Of a DNA stretch of 5,461 nt, positions 1 through 5,461 are shown one piece after another (position 1 is the first letter of the stretch; the number at the start of each line of letters is the position of its first letter). A model generated the notes under the pieces. The model saw only the letters and a list, made by a program, of their open reading frames with translations. It was not told the origin of the DNA and searched no databases. The position numbers and the translations under genes are program-made. This DNA is from an uncultured bacterium (GTDB lineage: Bacteria > Bacillota > Clostridia > Oscillospirales > Butyricicoccaceae), in assembly GCA_905215125.1 (NCBI GenBank), contig CAJMOV010000147.1, positions 1-5,461 on the forward strand. Reading direction: 5' to 3'.

Positions 1-103
1 CGTCTTTTCCTGCCGGGAAAGCGAGCTTAAGCAGTGCGGTAAAATATACAAACTGAGCGAAGGGACGCTGTCGCGTCTCGAACAGGAGGCTGTAAGGTCA
101 TGA
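1..103 (+). CDS. C-terminal end of an unrecognised protein (5' end outside window)
   Basis: The reading frame beginning at base 2 is open from the window edge to a TGA at 101-103 and encodes 33 residues ending in SEGTLSRLEQEAVRS. The other two forward frames hit stops early (28-30 and 54-56), so this is the best coding frame. Its TGA overlaps the ATG of the next gene as ATGA, a typical coupled-operon junction, which supports it being real. The tail is hydrophilic and probably helical, with two Cys residues (CRESELKQC). There is too little sequence to assign a family, and I do not recognise it. It is the upstream member of the same operon, so its identity would bear on the function of the genes that follow. 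Confidence 0.6.
   Translation, partial: VFSCRESELKQCGKIYKLSEGTLSRLEQEAVRS
84..89 (+). promoter_or_regulatory. Ribosome binding site of the DUF2156 gene
   Basis: AGGAGG lies 10 bases before the ATG at 100, inside the last codons of the upstream gene. It fixes the start at 100 and, with the ATGA overlap, suggests translation is coupled to the upstream gene. Confidence 0.75.
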
Positions 104-1026
104 GCGACTTTGTCGATCACCTGCTTGGCCGCTGCGGTTTCCAGACCATAGAAAAAGGGGATCGCAGGCGATTTCTGCGATACGGGCAGGATGCCGACTC
201 TTTTGACTTATCTTTTACCAACTTTTACAGCTGGAATGAACGGTTCCGGTATGTCTGCCGTGAGATAGGGGACGCCATCGCCGTGGCTTACACAGGATTA
301 GACGGCGAATCGGCCTGCATCCTGCTGCCCGGCCCGTCCTGCGACCTGCGGGACGACATTTGCCGGATGTCGGAGCTTTTTATGGACTGCGGGCTGCCGG
401 CGCTGTTTGAATACGTCCCGGAGAGCTGGCTGCCCTATTACCGCGGCAGCGGCTTTGCGGCCGAGGTGAGCTGGGATCGCGATTGGAGCGATTATCTGTA
501 TGACACCAAGGAATTCATCGCCCTGGAGGGCGGCGCCAACAAGTTCAAGCGGCGTGAGCTCAACGCCTTTCAGACGCAGGGCAGCGTCGGCTTTGTCCCC
601 CTGACGTCGGACAATTTTTCCGTTGCCCTGCAGGTTTTTGACAGCTGGTGCGCCGGGCATGACTGCAGCCAGTGCGTTTTCGGCTGCGAGCGCCGAGCCT
701 TTGCCCGCCTTGCCGACATTTGGGAAGGGCAATTTTACGGCGGCATCGCTTTGCTGGGCGGCGAGCCGGTCGCCTTTGCCGCCGCCGAAACGCTTGGCGG
801 CTGCGCCTGCTATTCCTTTCAGAAAAACGCCCGGCGCGTCAGCGGGCTGACCTATTATCTGCATTATCACTGCGCGCTGCTGCCGGGACACCCGAAGCGC
901 ATGAATTGGTGCGAGGACATGGGGCTGGAGGGGCTGCGGCGCAATAAGATGAAATACAAGCCCTGTGCGCTGCCGAAAAAGTACAGTGTCAGGCTGCTTT
1001 ACGCCGCAGACACAGAAGGAAGGTGA
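100..1026 (+). CDS. DUF2156 / LPG_synthase_C-like transferase family protein
   Basis: A 308-residue soluble protein, close to the usual length of about 300 for stand-alone DUF2156 proteins. This family is related to the C-terminal catalytic domain of the MprF lysyl-phosphatidylglycerol synthases, which has a double GNAT-like fold. Family landmarks visible are the central DRDWSDYLYD segment (residues 126-135), followed by a basic stretch KFKRRELNAF (148-157), and the C-terminal block NWCEDMGLEGLRRNKMKYKP (269-288), matching the family pattern N-x-x-x-D-x-G-x-E-G-L-R-x-x-K-x-x-Y-x-P. The family usually shows NRE(E)D; here it is NWCED, a local divergence. Residues 184-196 are unusually rich in Cys (C184, H187, C189, C192, C196). 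There are no membrane helices, unlike full MprF, so it probably acts in the cytosol or at the membrane surface. Substrate and donor cannot be read from sequence; an aminoacyl-tRNA donor is only an analogy to MprF. It is followed after 6 bases by the sensor-transporter gene. Confidence 0.88.
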   Translation: MSDFVDHLLGRCGFQTIEKGDRRRFLRYGQDADSFDLSFTNFYSWNERFRYVCREIGDAIAVAYTGLDGESACILLPGPSCDLRDDICRMSELFMDCGLPALFEYVPESWLPYYRGSGFAAEVSWDRDWSDYLYDTKEFIALEGGANKFKRRELNAFQTQGSVGFVPLTSDNFSVALQVFDSWCAGHDCSQCVFGCERRAFARLADIWEGQFYGGIALLGGEPVAFAAAETLGGCACYSFQKNARRVSGLTYYLHYHCALLPGHPKRMNWCEDMGLEGLRRNKMKYKPCALPKKYSVRLLYAADTEGR

Positions 1027-1032
1027 GGCAAG

Positions 1033-4000
1033 ATGAAAGTATTCTTAAAAAAGCACGCCCTGGCCGCCTGTACCGTACTGGCGCTGCTCAGCGCGGCTGT
1101 TCTGGGCGTAAACTGGGGCGTAATTCAAAAGGGGATGCTGGAAAAGGACGTCGTCATCAACGACCCGACCTACTACGCCGGGGCGGCAGATGGGCGCAGG
1201 TACATTGTCGCTGAAGGCGCTACGGAGATCCTGGCGCTGGACGGCGACGGCAATTATCTTTTTTCCATACAGGGCGGCAAGCGCACCGGCGGATTTTATT
1301 ATGCCCAGAGCGTCGCGGAGGGCGCCGACGGCAGATTGTACGTTCACGACCGGCTGCTGGATGAAAACGGCAAGGACATCACCAGCGAGCGCATCGCCGT
1401 TTACGATCGTTCCGGCAGGTTCCGCCAATACCTGTATGAAGAAGCGCACGACGGGAAGACCAGCGAAAACCGCAACCATCTGTATGGACTGACGGTTCTC
1501 GACGGCCAGGCTCAGCTTGTCCGGGTGGAGGAAGGCGGCTTTGCCGTTTATCGGCTGGACGGCGAGACGGGCGGTCTGCAGCCCGTCCGGTCCTATCCGT
1601 ACGAGGACGCTTACCGCAGCCTGATGGCCGCGGCCATTTCTACTGACGGCTCGGTTTACTTTACTGATAAGTACGGCTCGGTATGGAAGGCAGAGGAAAG
1701 CGGTACGCACAACTGCCTGTATGACGCATCCGGGCAGGGAGACGAAAATTTTTACAGCATCGCCACCGACCTGGGCTGCGACGACCAGGGCAATGTTTAC
1801 TTCAACGATATCGGCCAGCGGGAAATCCGCCGTCTGCAGCCGGGCGGCGGCTATGAAACGGTCATTGGGCGCGGGGAGCCGATGACCGAGCTGCCGGAGG
1901 ATTTCAATATCCTGCCCATTTATTCCGCATTTTCCGTTATGGGGGACGGCACGGTTGCCGTCGCCTATTCCGACGTTTATTTTGACAGCGAGCTCAATGA
2001 ACAGGTTTATGATTACAAGCTCTATGTCAAAGAGGGAGACGGGACGGTTTCCTTTAACGACTCGGCTATTGAAAAGGCGGGAAGCGTGAAAGCACGGGGC
2101 TGGCTGTGCTGCGCGGCCATCGCCGTGCTGGCCGTGCTTGCGGCGGCTGGATTGGCGTACTGGGCGCGCCGGCCGGACAAAAAGAAGATGTCGCCTTCCT
2201 TTAAAATCCAAATCGCCGTCATCATCACAGCGCTGCTGACCGCGCTGCTTGTCGCAACGGTCATCGTCAACGACACCAGCGCGCGCTATACAGAATCCAT
2301 GATGAGCAAAATGACCAATATGGCAGTGCTCATGGCGCGGGACTTTGACGCCGAGGACATCGAGAGCATTGATTCGCCGCAGGATTACGACAGCGAGGCC
2401 TATCGGCGTATTGACGCATCGGTCAGGGAAATCCTGGACAGCGGGCTGGAAAGCGAAAGCGGAACCTATTGCGTGCTGTACAAGGAATACCGGGATATCG
2501 TCTGCGCCTATTATTATGACGAAGGCCAGACGGGAACCATGTCTCCCATGGAGGGATCTTTCGCCGGCTCGGCAGAGGAAGGGATATACCAGACGGGCGA
2601 GCTTGTGCAAATCTCCGCTTTTTCCAGTGCGGAGGGGCACTATATGTTTGCGCTGGCCCCCATATTCAATGACGAGGGAGAGGTCATATCCCTGATCGAG
2701 GTGGGCACAGACCTGTACGCTTATAACGAGGCCAACACGGTGCTGATGCGGGAAACCATCCTCAAGGTGCTTATGTTCATCATCACCATGATCCTGCTCT
2801 TCTCTGAATCGACCGTATTTATCGGCGCGCTGCAGCGCAACCGCCGCGAGCACAGACGCAAGCTGAGCCAGGATGTCGGCATTATCCGCCCCATTGCTTT
2901 TATCGCCTTCTTTGCCGGCAACATGTCGACGACCTTCCTGCCTGTATACGGCAAGGAGCTGTGGAATACCGCTGTCGGCATCCAGCAGGAAATTGCCATC
3001 GCCCTGCCTCTTTCGGCCGAAGTGCTGTTTGTCGCGCTGTTTTCCGTACTGGGCGGCTTTATTGTCGACCGCGTGGGAACCAAACGCCTGATACTTATCG
3101 GCGGCGTTATCTTCGCAGCGGGGCTGGCCATGTGCGGGCTGGTGCCGACGCTGTGGCTGCTCATCGCAGGCAACGCCATTCTGGGCCTGGGCGAAGGGCT
3201 CATGCTGGTCTCGCTCAACACCTTTATCAGCAATTACAGCGATGAGGAGCAGCGAAACCGCGGCTTCTCCGGCTACAATGCCGCTTATCTTTCGGGTATG
3301 AACTGCGGCACTGTCATCGGCTCGCTGTTTGCCGAATGGCTGGGCTTCCGGCCGGTATTTTATATCGCCGGCGCCATTTCGTTTGCCGCTGTTTTCCTGG
3401 TCATTTTCTGCCTGCGCCGGCAAAAGGTATCGAGCGAAAAGGAGGAAAAGGAGAAAGCAGGGATGTCGACGGTGCGTTTTCTGCTGTCGCCGCGCGTCTT
3501 TATCTTCCTCATTTTCATGCTGATGCCATATCTTATCTGTGCGTCGTTCCTCAGCTACTTCTTCCCCATTTACGGTGAGGAACACGGGCTTAGCACCTCC
3601 TTTGTCGCGCAGGCATTTTTGCTTGCCGGCGTCATCGCCATTTATTTTGGCCCGACGCTGACCCGTGTTATTCCTGAACGGATAGGGGCACGCTGGTCGC
3701 TGGTGCTATCGACAGGCATTTATGTCGGCGCCTTTACGCTGTTTGCTATTCGGCCGTCGATCGCCATGTGCTTTGTCATTATCGCTCTGCTGGCTGTGGC
3801 CGACAGCTTTGGCCTGTCCATGCAGGCAGTCTATTTCAGCTCGCTGCCGGAAGTGCAGCGCTATGGCGCGGGAAAGGCCATGGGCATCAACAGCGCCGTT
3901 GAAAACATCGCGCAAACGCTGGGACCTATTATCTTTGCGGCCATGCTTCTGCTGGGCGAGCAGCGCGGCATCCTGCTTATGGCCGAGGTGGTTGGCGCGC

Positions 4001-4092
4001 TTCTGATCGTCTTTGTCCTCTCCCTGTTGGCCGACCGGCGCAGGAGCCGACGGGAGGATAGGAAAAAGGTGAAAGAACATGCCGGAGTATGA
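1033..4092 (+). CDS. Sensor-fused MFS transporter: beta-propeller + Cache-like domain + MFS
   Basis: A 1019-residue inner-membrane protein, more than twice the usual MFS length of 400-450. Order of parts: N-terminal anchor helix (about 8-30); extracytoplasmic NHL-like propeller (about 45-335) with about six blades carrying repeats such as DDQGNVYFNDIGQREIRRL (about 250-268) and TDGSVYFTDKYG (204-215); helix 357-377; cytoplasmic RRPDKKK; helix 391-413; external Cache/PAS-like domain (414-575) ending APIFNDEGEVISLIEVGTDL (542-561); helix 577-596; a basic cytoplasmic linker, RNRREHRRK (602-610); then twelve MFS helices (617-999) and a basic tail. Charge distribution fits 16 helices with both sensors outside. 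MFS motif A is intact at 674-685 (GGFIVDRVGTKR). The motif B Arg is replaced by Asn (N714), and motif C is degenerate (G755-x3-G759-T-x2-G763, no Pro). The start is supported by AAGGAAGGTGAGG just upstream. The substrate is unknown; direct control of transport by the sensors is inferred from the architecture. Confidence 0.92.
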   Translation: MKVFLKKHALAACTVLALLSAAVLGVNWGVIQKGMLEKDVVINDPTYYAGAADGRRYIVAEGATEILALDGDGNYLFSIQGGKRTGGFYYAQSVAEGADGRLYVHDRLLDENGKDITSERIAVYDRSGRFRQYLYEEAHDGKTSENRNHLYGLTVLDGQAQLVRVEEGGFAVYRLDGETGGLQPVRSYPYEDAYRSLMAAAISTDGSVYFTDKYGSVWKAEESGTHNCLYDASGQGDENFYSIATDLGCDDQGNVYFNDIGQREIRRLQPGGGYETVIGRGEPMTELPEDFNILPIYSAFSVMGDGTVAVAYSDVYFDSELNEQVYDYKLYVKEGDGTVSFNDSAIEKAGSVKARGWLCCAAIAVLAVLAAAGLAYWARRPDKKKMSPSFKIQIAVIITALLTALLVATVIVNDTSARYTESMMSKMTNMAVLMARDFDAEDIESIDSPQDYDSEAYRRIDASVREILDSGLESESGTYCVLYKEYRDIVCAYYYDEGQTGTMSPMEGSFAGSAEEGIYQTGELVQISAFSSAEGHYMFALAPIFNDEGEVISLIEVGTDLYAYNEANTVLMRETILKVLMFIITMILLFSESTVFIGALQRNRREHRRKLSQDVGIIRPIAFIAFFAGNMSTTFLPVYGKELWNTAVGIQQEIAIALPLSAEVLFVALFSVLGGFIVDRVGTKRLILIGGVIFAAGLAMCGLVPTLWLLIAGNAILGLGEGLMLVSLNTFISNYSDEEQRNRGFSGYNAAYLSGMNCGTVIGSLFAEWLGFRPVFYIAGAISFAAVFLVIFCLRRQKVSSEKEEKEKAGMSTVRFLLSPRVFIFLIFMLMPYLICASFLSYFFPIYGEEHGLSTSFVAQAFLLAGVIAIYFGPTLTRVIPERIGARWSLVLSTGIYVGAFTLFAIRPSIAMCFVIIALLAVADSFGLSMQAVYFSSLPEVQRYGAGKAMGINSAVENIAQTLGPIIFAAMLLLGEQRGILLMAEVVGALLIVFVLSLLADRRRSRREDRKKVKEHAGV
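4066..4072 (+). promoter_or_regulatory. Ribosome binding site of the GNAT gene, inside the MFS reading frame
   Basis: AAGGTGA lies 6 bases before the ATG at 4079, within the basic C-terminal codons of the transporter gene. It decides the start and explains the 14-base overlap of the two genes. Confidence 0.7.
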
Positions 4093-4948
4093 GATCCGCG
4101 CAGCGCGCGAGGGGGAATTTGAAGCCGTCCGCGCCCTGTGGAAGGAAGGATTCGGCGACTCGGACGATTATATTGACGCTTACCGCAAGCTGGTCTACCG
4201 GCCGGAAAATACAGAAGTGGCCCTGGCTGAGGGGCGCATCGTCTCCATGGTCATGGTCATACCGGCTGAATTGCATCTGGCCGGGCAGGCCCCCCTGCCG
4301 GCAGGATACGCTTATGTCCTGACGACTGCGCAAGACCACCGCGGCAACGGCATCGGCACCCGAACCATCCGCTCGATGGCCGAACGCAAGACGGCGGAAG
4401 GCATGGCGTGCATTGCCAACAGCCCTGACAGCGATGGGCTGCGCGCGCTGTATGCCCGTCACGGGTGGCAGACGGCCTTTTATGTCCGCGAGTGTAATGT
4501 CGCGGCGGATGCGCTGTCCGCCCCTGTGCAGGCTGTGCCGGCGTCGGCTGAAGAATACCATTACCTGCGTGAGGCAGCGCTGCGCGGAACTGACCATTAC
4601 AGCTTCGGCCTGTCCGCCGTCCGGCTGGAGGAATTTGTCTGTCATGACGGCGGCGGCGGCCTTTTCCGCTTCCCGAGCAGGGAAAACTGCTGCGCTGCCG
4701 CGGCGTATGATGAGAGAGGAAGGCTGCAAATCAGCGAGCTGCTTGCGCCGGACAGGGACATCCTGGCTTGCGCGGCCGGCGTGTTGTCCTGTCTGCCCGC
4801 GGCCAGCGCAGGTATACGGCTGCCCGTCTGGTCGGACGCAGGGCTTTGCGCAAAGGCGGAGCCATTTGCCATGCTGCTGCCCTTGGGCGGCATATTTCAG
4901 CGGCTGCGGGATAAACCGTCAACCTACCTCGGCTTTGATTTCTGTTAG
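4079..4948 (+). CDS. GNAT family N-acetyltransferase with an unassigned C-terminal domain
   Basis: A 289-residue protein. Residues 1-140 form a standard GNAT domain: YEIRAAREGEFEAVRALW (4-21) is the usual first strand and helix, VLTTAQDHRGNGIGTRTI (80-97) holds motif A with the acetyl-CoA pyrophosphate loop R88-G-N-G-I-G93, and NSPDSDGLRALYARHGWQ (114-131) is the motif B region with the typical LYxxxGW ending. Residues about 155-289 have no clear match I can name; they contain a Gly-rich turn (191-194), C204-C205, and end in PSTYLGFDFC. Similar two-part GNAT proteins of about 290-300 residues occur in Clostridia, and the arrangement recalls Eis-type enzymes, but it is shorter and lacks the full three-domain length. 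It overlaps the transporter gene by 14 bases and is the last gene of the operon, so it probably acts on the transported compound or a related small molecule or peptide. The acceptor substrate is not deducible. Confidence 0.9.
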   Translation: MPEYEIRAAREGEFEAVRALWKEGFGDSDDYIDAYRKLVYRPENTEVALAEGRIVSMVMVIPAELHLAGQAPLPAGYAYVLTTAQDHRGNGIGTRTIRSMAERKTAEGMACIANSPDSDGLRALYARHGWQTAFYVRECNVAADALSAPVQAVPASAEEYHYLREAALRGTDHYSFGLSAVRLEEFVCHDGGGGLFRFPSRENCCAAAAYDERGRLQISELLAPDRDILACAAGVLSCLPAASAGIRLPVWSDAGLCAKAEPFAMLLPLGGIFQRLRDKPSTYLGFDFC

Positions 4949-4970
4949 GCTGCACCGACCGTGAGCAAAC

Positions 4971-4999
4971 AAAAGCACCTGCTTAAGGCAGGTGCTTTT
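4971..4999. terminator. Bidirectional Rho-independent terminator between convergent genes
   Basis: AAAAGCACCTGC (4971-4982) and GCAGGTGCTTTT (4988-4999) are a perfect 12-base inverted repeat around a 5-base loop. On the plus strand the stem ends in TTTTATATA; on the minus strand it ends in TTTTGTTT. It lies 22 bases after the stop of the GNAT gene and 73 bases after the stop of the convergent regulator gene, so it can end transcription from both sides. Confidence 0.92.
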
Positions 5000-5026
5000 A
5001 TATAGCGTGCCGGTGGGGCGAAAGCG

Positions 5027-5050
5027 GCCGGCATTCTTGCCGGCATCTCC
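5027..5050. repeat. Short tandem / palindromic GCCGGC repeat
   Basis: GCCGGCATTCTT (5027-5038) is followed directly by GCCGGCATCTCC (5039-5050); the first eight bases are identical. Because GCCGGC is its own reverse complement, the pair can also fold into a 6-bp GC hairpin with a 6-base loop. It lies just after the end of the minus-strand regulator gene and could slow polymerase ahead of the main terminator, but it has no proper U-run. Function is uncertain. Confidence 0.5.
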
Positions 5051-5072
5051 GCGTTAAGCGCACGCCGGAAAG

Positions 5073-5297
5073 CTAGCCGCAGTTGGGGTAATCGGGATCC
5101 AGCTGGTTGAGGTCAATGCCGAGTACCATAGCGATGCGCAGACAGATGGCGAGGCTGGCGTTGACCATACCCTTTTCGATGCGCTGATACCAGCCGGTCG
5201 ATATGCCGGTCAGCTCAGCTACCTTTTCCTGGCTAAAGCCTTTTGCGACCCGTGCCCTGTAAGCTGCGCAGGCAAAGCTCCAAGTTAAATTGTTCAT
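5073..5297 (-). CDS. Small XRE/Cro-type helix-turn-helix regulator
   Basis: A 74-residue protein made of a single HTH domain of the Cro/C1 (HTH_3) type. Visible elements are helix 1 (about 7-17, ending YRARVAKG), helix 2 SQEKVAELTG (22-31) with the classic Q-E-x-x-A-E core, recognition helix ISTGWYQRIEKG (32-43) with the characteristic xxIExG signature, helix 4 SLAICLRIAMVLG (48-60) and the closing IDLNQL (61-66). There is no ligand-binding or dimerisation extension, so it is a stand-alone DNA-binding protein, probably a dimer. The ATG is preceded by AAAGGAG with 7-base spacing. It converges on the operon and shares its terminator, so it need not regulate those genes. Autoregulation through sites in its own leader is plausible, since an inverted repeat lies 31-98 bases upstream of its start. 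It could be a chromosomal regulator or the remnant of a mobile element or phage immunity gene. Confidence 0.9.
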   Translation of the reverse strand: MNNLTWSFACAAYRARVAKGFSQEKVAELTGISTGWYQRIEKGMVNASLAICLRIAMVLGIDLNQLDPDYPNCG

Positions 5298-5304
5298 ATC
5301 TTTG

Positions 5305-5311
5305 CTCCTTT
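5305..5311 (-). promoter_or_regulatory. Ribosome binding site of the XRE regulator gene
   Basis: On the minus strand AAAGGAG is followed after 7 bases (CAAAGAT) by the ATG at 5297. This near-ideal site fixes the start of the regulator. Confidence 0.85.
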
Positions 5312-5327
5312 CGTGTTTTACACCCTG

Positions 5328-5395
5328 CGCTTACGGCGGGGAATAAAACGTCTGTCAAATCACTCCTTTCTATAAAAAATCCCCGCTGGCAAGCG
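5328..5395. repeat. Imperfect inverted repeat in the leader of the XRE gene
   Basis: CGCTTACGGCGGGGA (5328-5342) and TCCCCGCTGGCAAGCG (5380-5395) pair as an inner 7-bp block (GCGGGGA/TCCCCGC) and an outer 5-bp block (CGCTT/AAGCG), with a small internal mismatch between. The 37-base loop is AT-rich and carries, on the minus strand, an AAAGGAG ribosome binding site and a TTGACA hexamer. The arms are about 52 bases apart centre to centre. Possible roles are paired operator half-sites for the adjacent regulator, or an RNA hairpin in its leader. The pairing is seen directly; the role is inferred. Confidence 0.65.
5363..5369 (-). promoter_or_regulatory. Second Shine-Dalgarno-like site in the leader, possibly for a small leader ORF
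   Basis: A second minus-strand AAAGGAG lies 58 bases upstream of the one used by the XRE gene, within the loop of the inverted repeat. Four bases downstream is a TTG (5356-5358) that could open a 41-codon frame running to a stop at 5233-5235, overlapping the start of the XRE gene out of frame. No product is recognised. It may be a leader peptide signal or a chance purine run. Confidence 0.35.
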
Positions 5396-5440
5396 TAACA
5401 TGTCATATTTTGCATCTATTTATTTAAATTTATATCAATT

Positions 5441-5446
5441 ATTATA
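5441..5446 (-). promoter_or_regulatory. Possible -10 box for the XRE transcript
   Basis: On the minus strand the hexamer is exactly TATAAT, about 144 bases upstream of the regulator ATG and in AT-rich DNA, as expected of a promoter. Its -35 partner would fall just outside the right edge of the window, so it cannot be verified. A perfect TTGACA at 5353-5358 lacks a -10 box at 16-19 bases spacing (the sequence there is CGTAAG-like) and is less likely to be used. Confidence 0.35.
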
Positions 5447-5461
5447 CATCATAATGGTTTT

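Noticed and set aside
298..891. A 197-codon minus-strand frame antisense to the DUF2156 gene
   Set aside because: Same cause as above: register with a GC-biased sense gene. No domain or ribosome binding site supports it.
1045..3585. An 846-codon open frame on the minus strand, antisense to the transporter gene
   Set aside because: It is in codon register with the sense gene, so its openness only reflects that the sense gene avoids TTA, CTA and TCA codons over this stretch. The translation is rich in His, Gln and Arg, has no recognisable domain, and the sense product has clear helices and motifs.
3977..4729. A 250-codon minus-strand frame across the transporter-GNAT junction
   Set aside because: It lies antisense to two genes with strong family motifs, and its translation shows no coherent fold or motif.
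5353..5358. Perfect TTGACA hexamer on the minus strand as a -35 box
   Set aside because: No acceptable -10 box lies 16-19 bases downstream; the nearest TGTAAA is about 30 bases away. It also sits in the proposed leader.
5236..5415. Full-length 60-residue minus-strand ORF starting at 5415
   Set aside because: There is no ribosome binding site before the ATG at 5415 (the region is pure AT-rich leader) and it overlaps the XRE gene out of frame. Only the shorter version starting at the TTG near 5358 has a ribosome binding site, and that is reported as a weak possibility.
5454..5461. ATG on the plus strand at the right edge as a new gene start
   Set aside because: Only two full codons are visible and there is no Shine-Dalgarno-like sequence before it.
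1..5461. CRISPR array, tRNA, rRNA or insertion sequence
   Set aside because: No regularly spaced repeats, cloverleaf, rRNA-like sequence or transposase motif was seen on either strand.

Overview
The window looks like a piece of chromosome from a GC-rich member of the Clostridia (Firmicutes; an Oscillospiraceae- or Lachnospiraceae-like gut anaerobe is the best guess). The grounds are strong AGGAGG / AAAGGAG ribosome binding sites before every gene, ATG starts, tightly packed genes, frequent GGC/GCC/CTG codons, and protein families (DUF2156, Cache-type sensors, small Cro/XRE regulators) that are common in that group. This is inference from style and families, not a species identification.

Layout. 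Positions 1-4948 are one rightward operon that enters from the left. It holds the last 33 codons of an unrecognised gene (stop at 101-103), a DUF2156 / LPG_synthase_C-like transferase (100-1026), a 1019-residue membrane protein joining an extracytoplasmic beta-propeller, a Cache-like sensor and a 12-helix MFS transporter (1033-4092), and a GNAT N-acetyltransferase with an unassigned C-terminal half (4079-4948). The junctions are a 4-base overlap, a 6-base gap and a 14-base overlap, so the genes are very likely co-transcribed and translationally coupled. No promoter is seen inside the operon. It ends at a near-perfect bidirectional hairpin terminator (4971-4999).

Convergent to the operon, on the minus strand, is a 74-residue XRE-type DNA-binding protein (5073-5297). 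Its leader (5298-5461) holds an imperfect inverted repeat whose loop contains a second strong ribosome binding site, a TATAAT-like box at 5441-5446, and a sharp shift to AT-rich DNA near the right edge.

How the parts may work together: the central protein has the architecture of a transporter under direct control of two external sensing modules, flanked by two enzymes with acyl- or aminoacyl-transferase-like folds. A plausible but unproven reading is a system that senses an extracellular ligand, moves a small molecule or lipid-linked compound, and modifies it by acyl or aminoacyl transfer. The propeller-Cache-MFS fusion is the most unusual item in the window.
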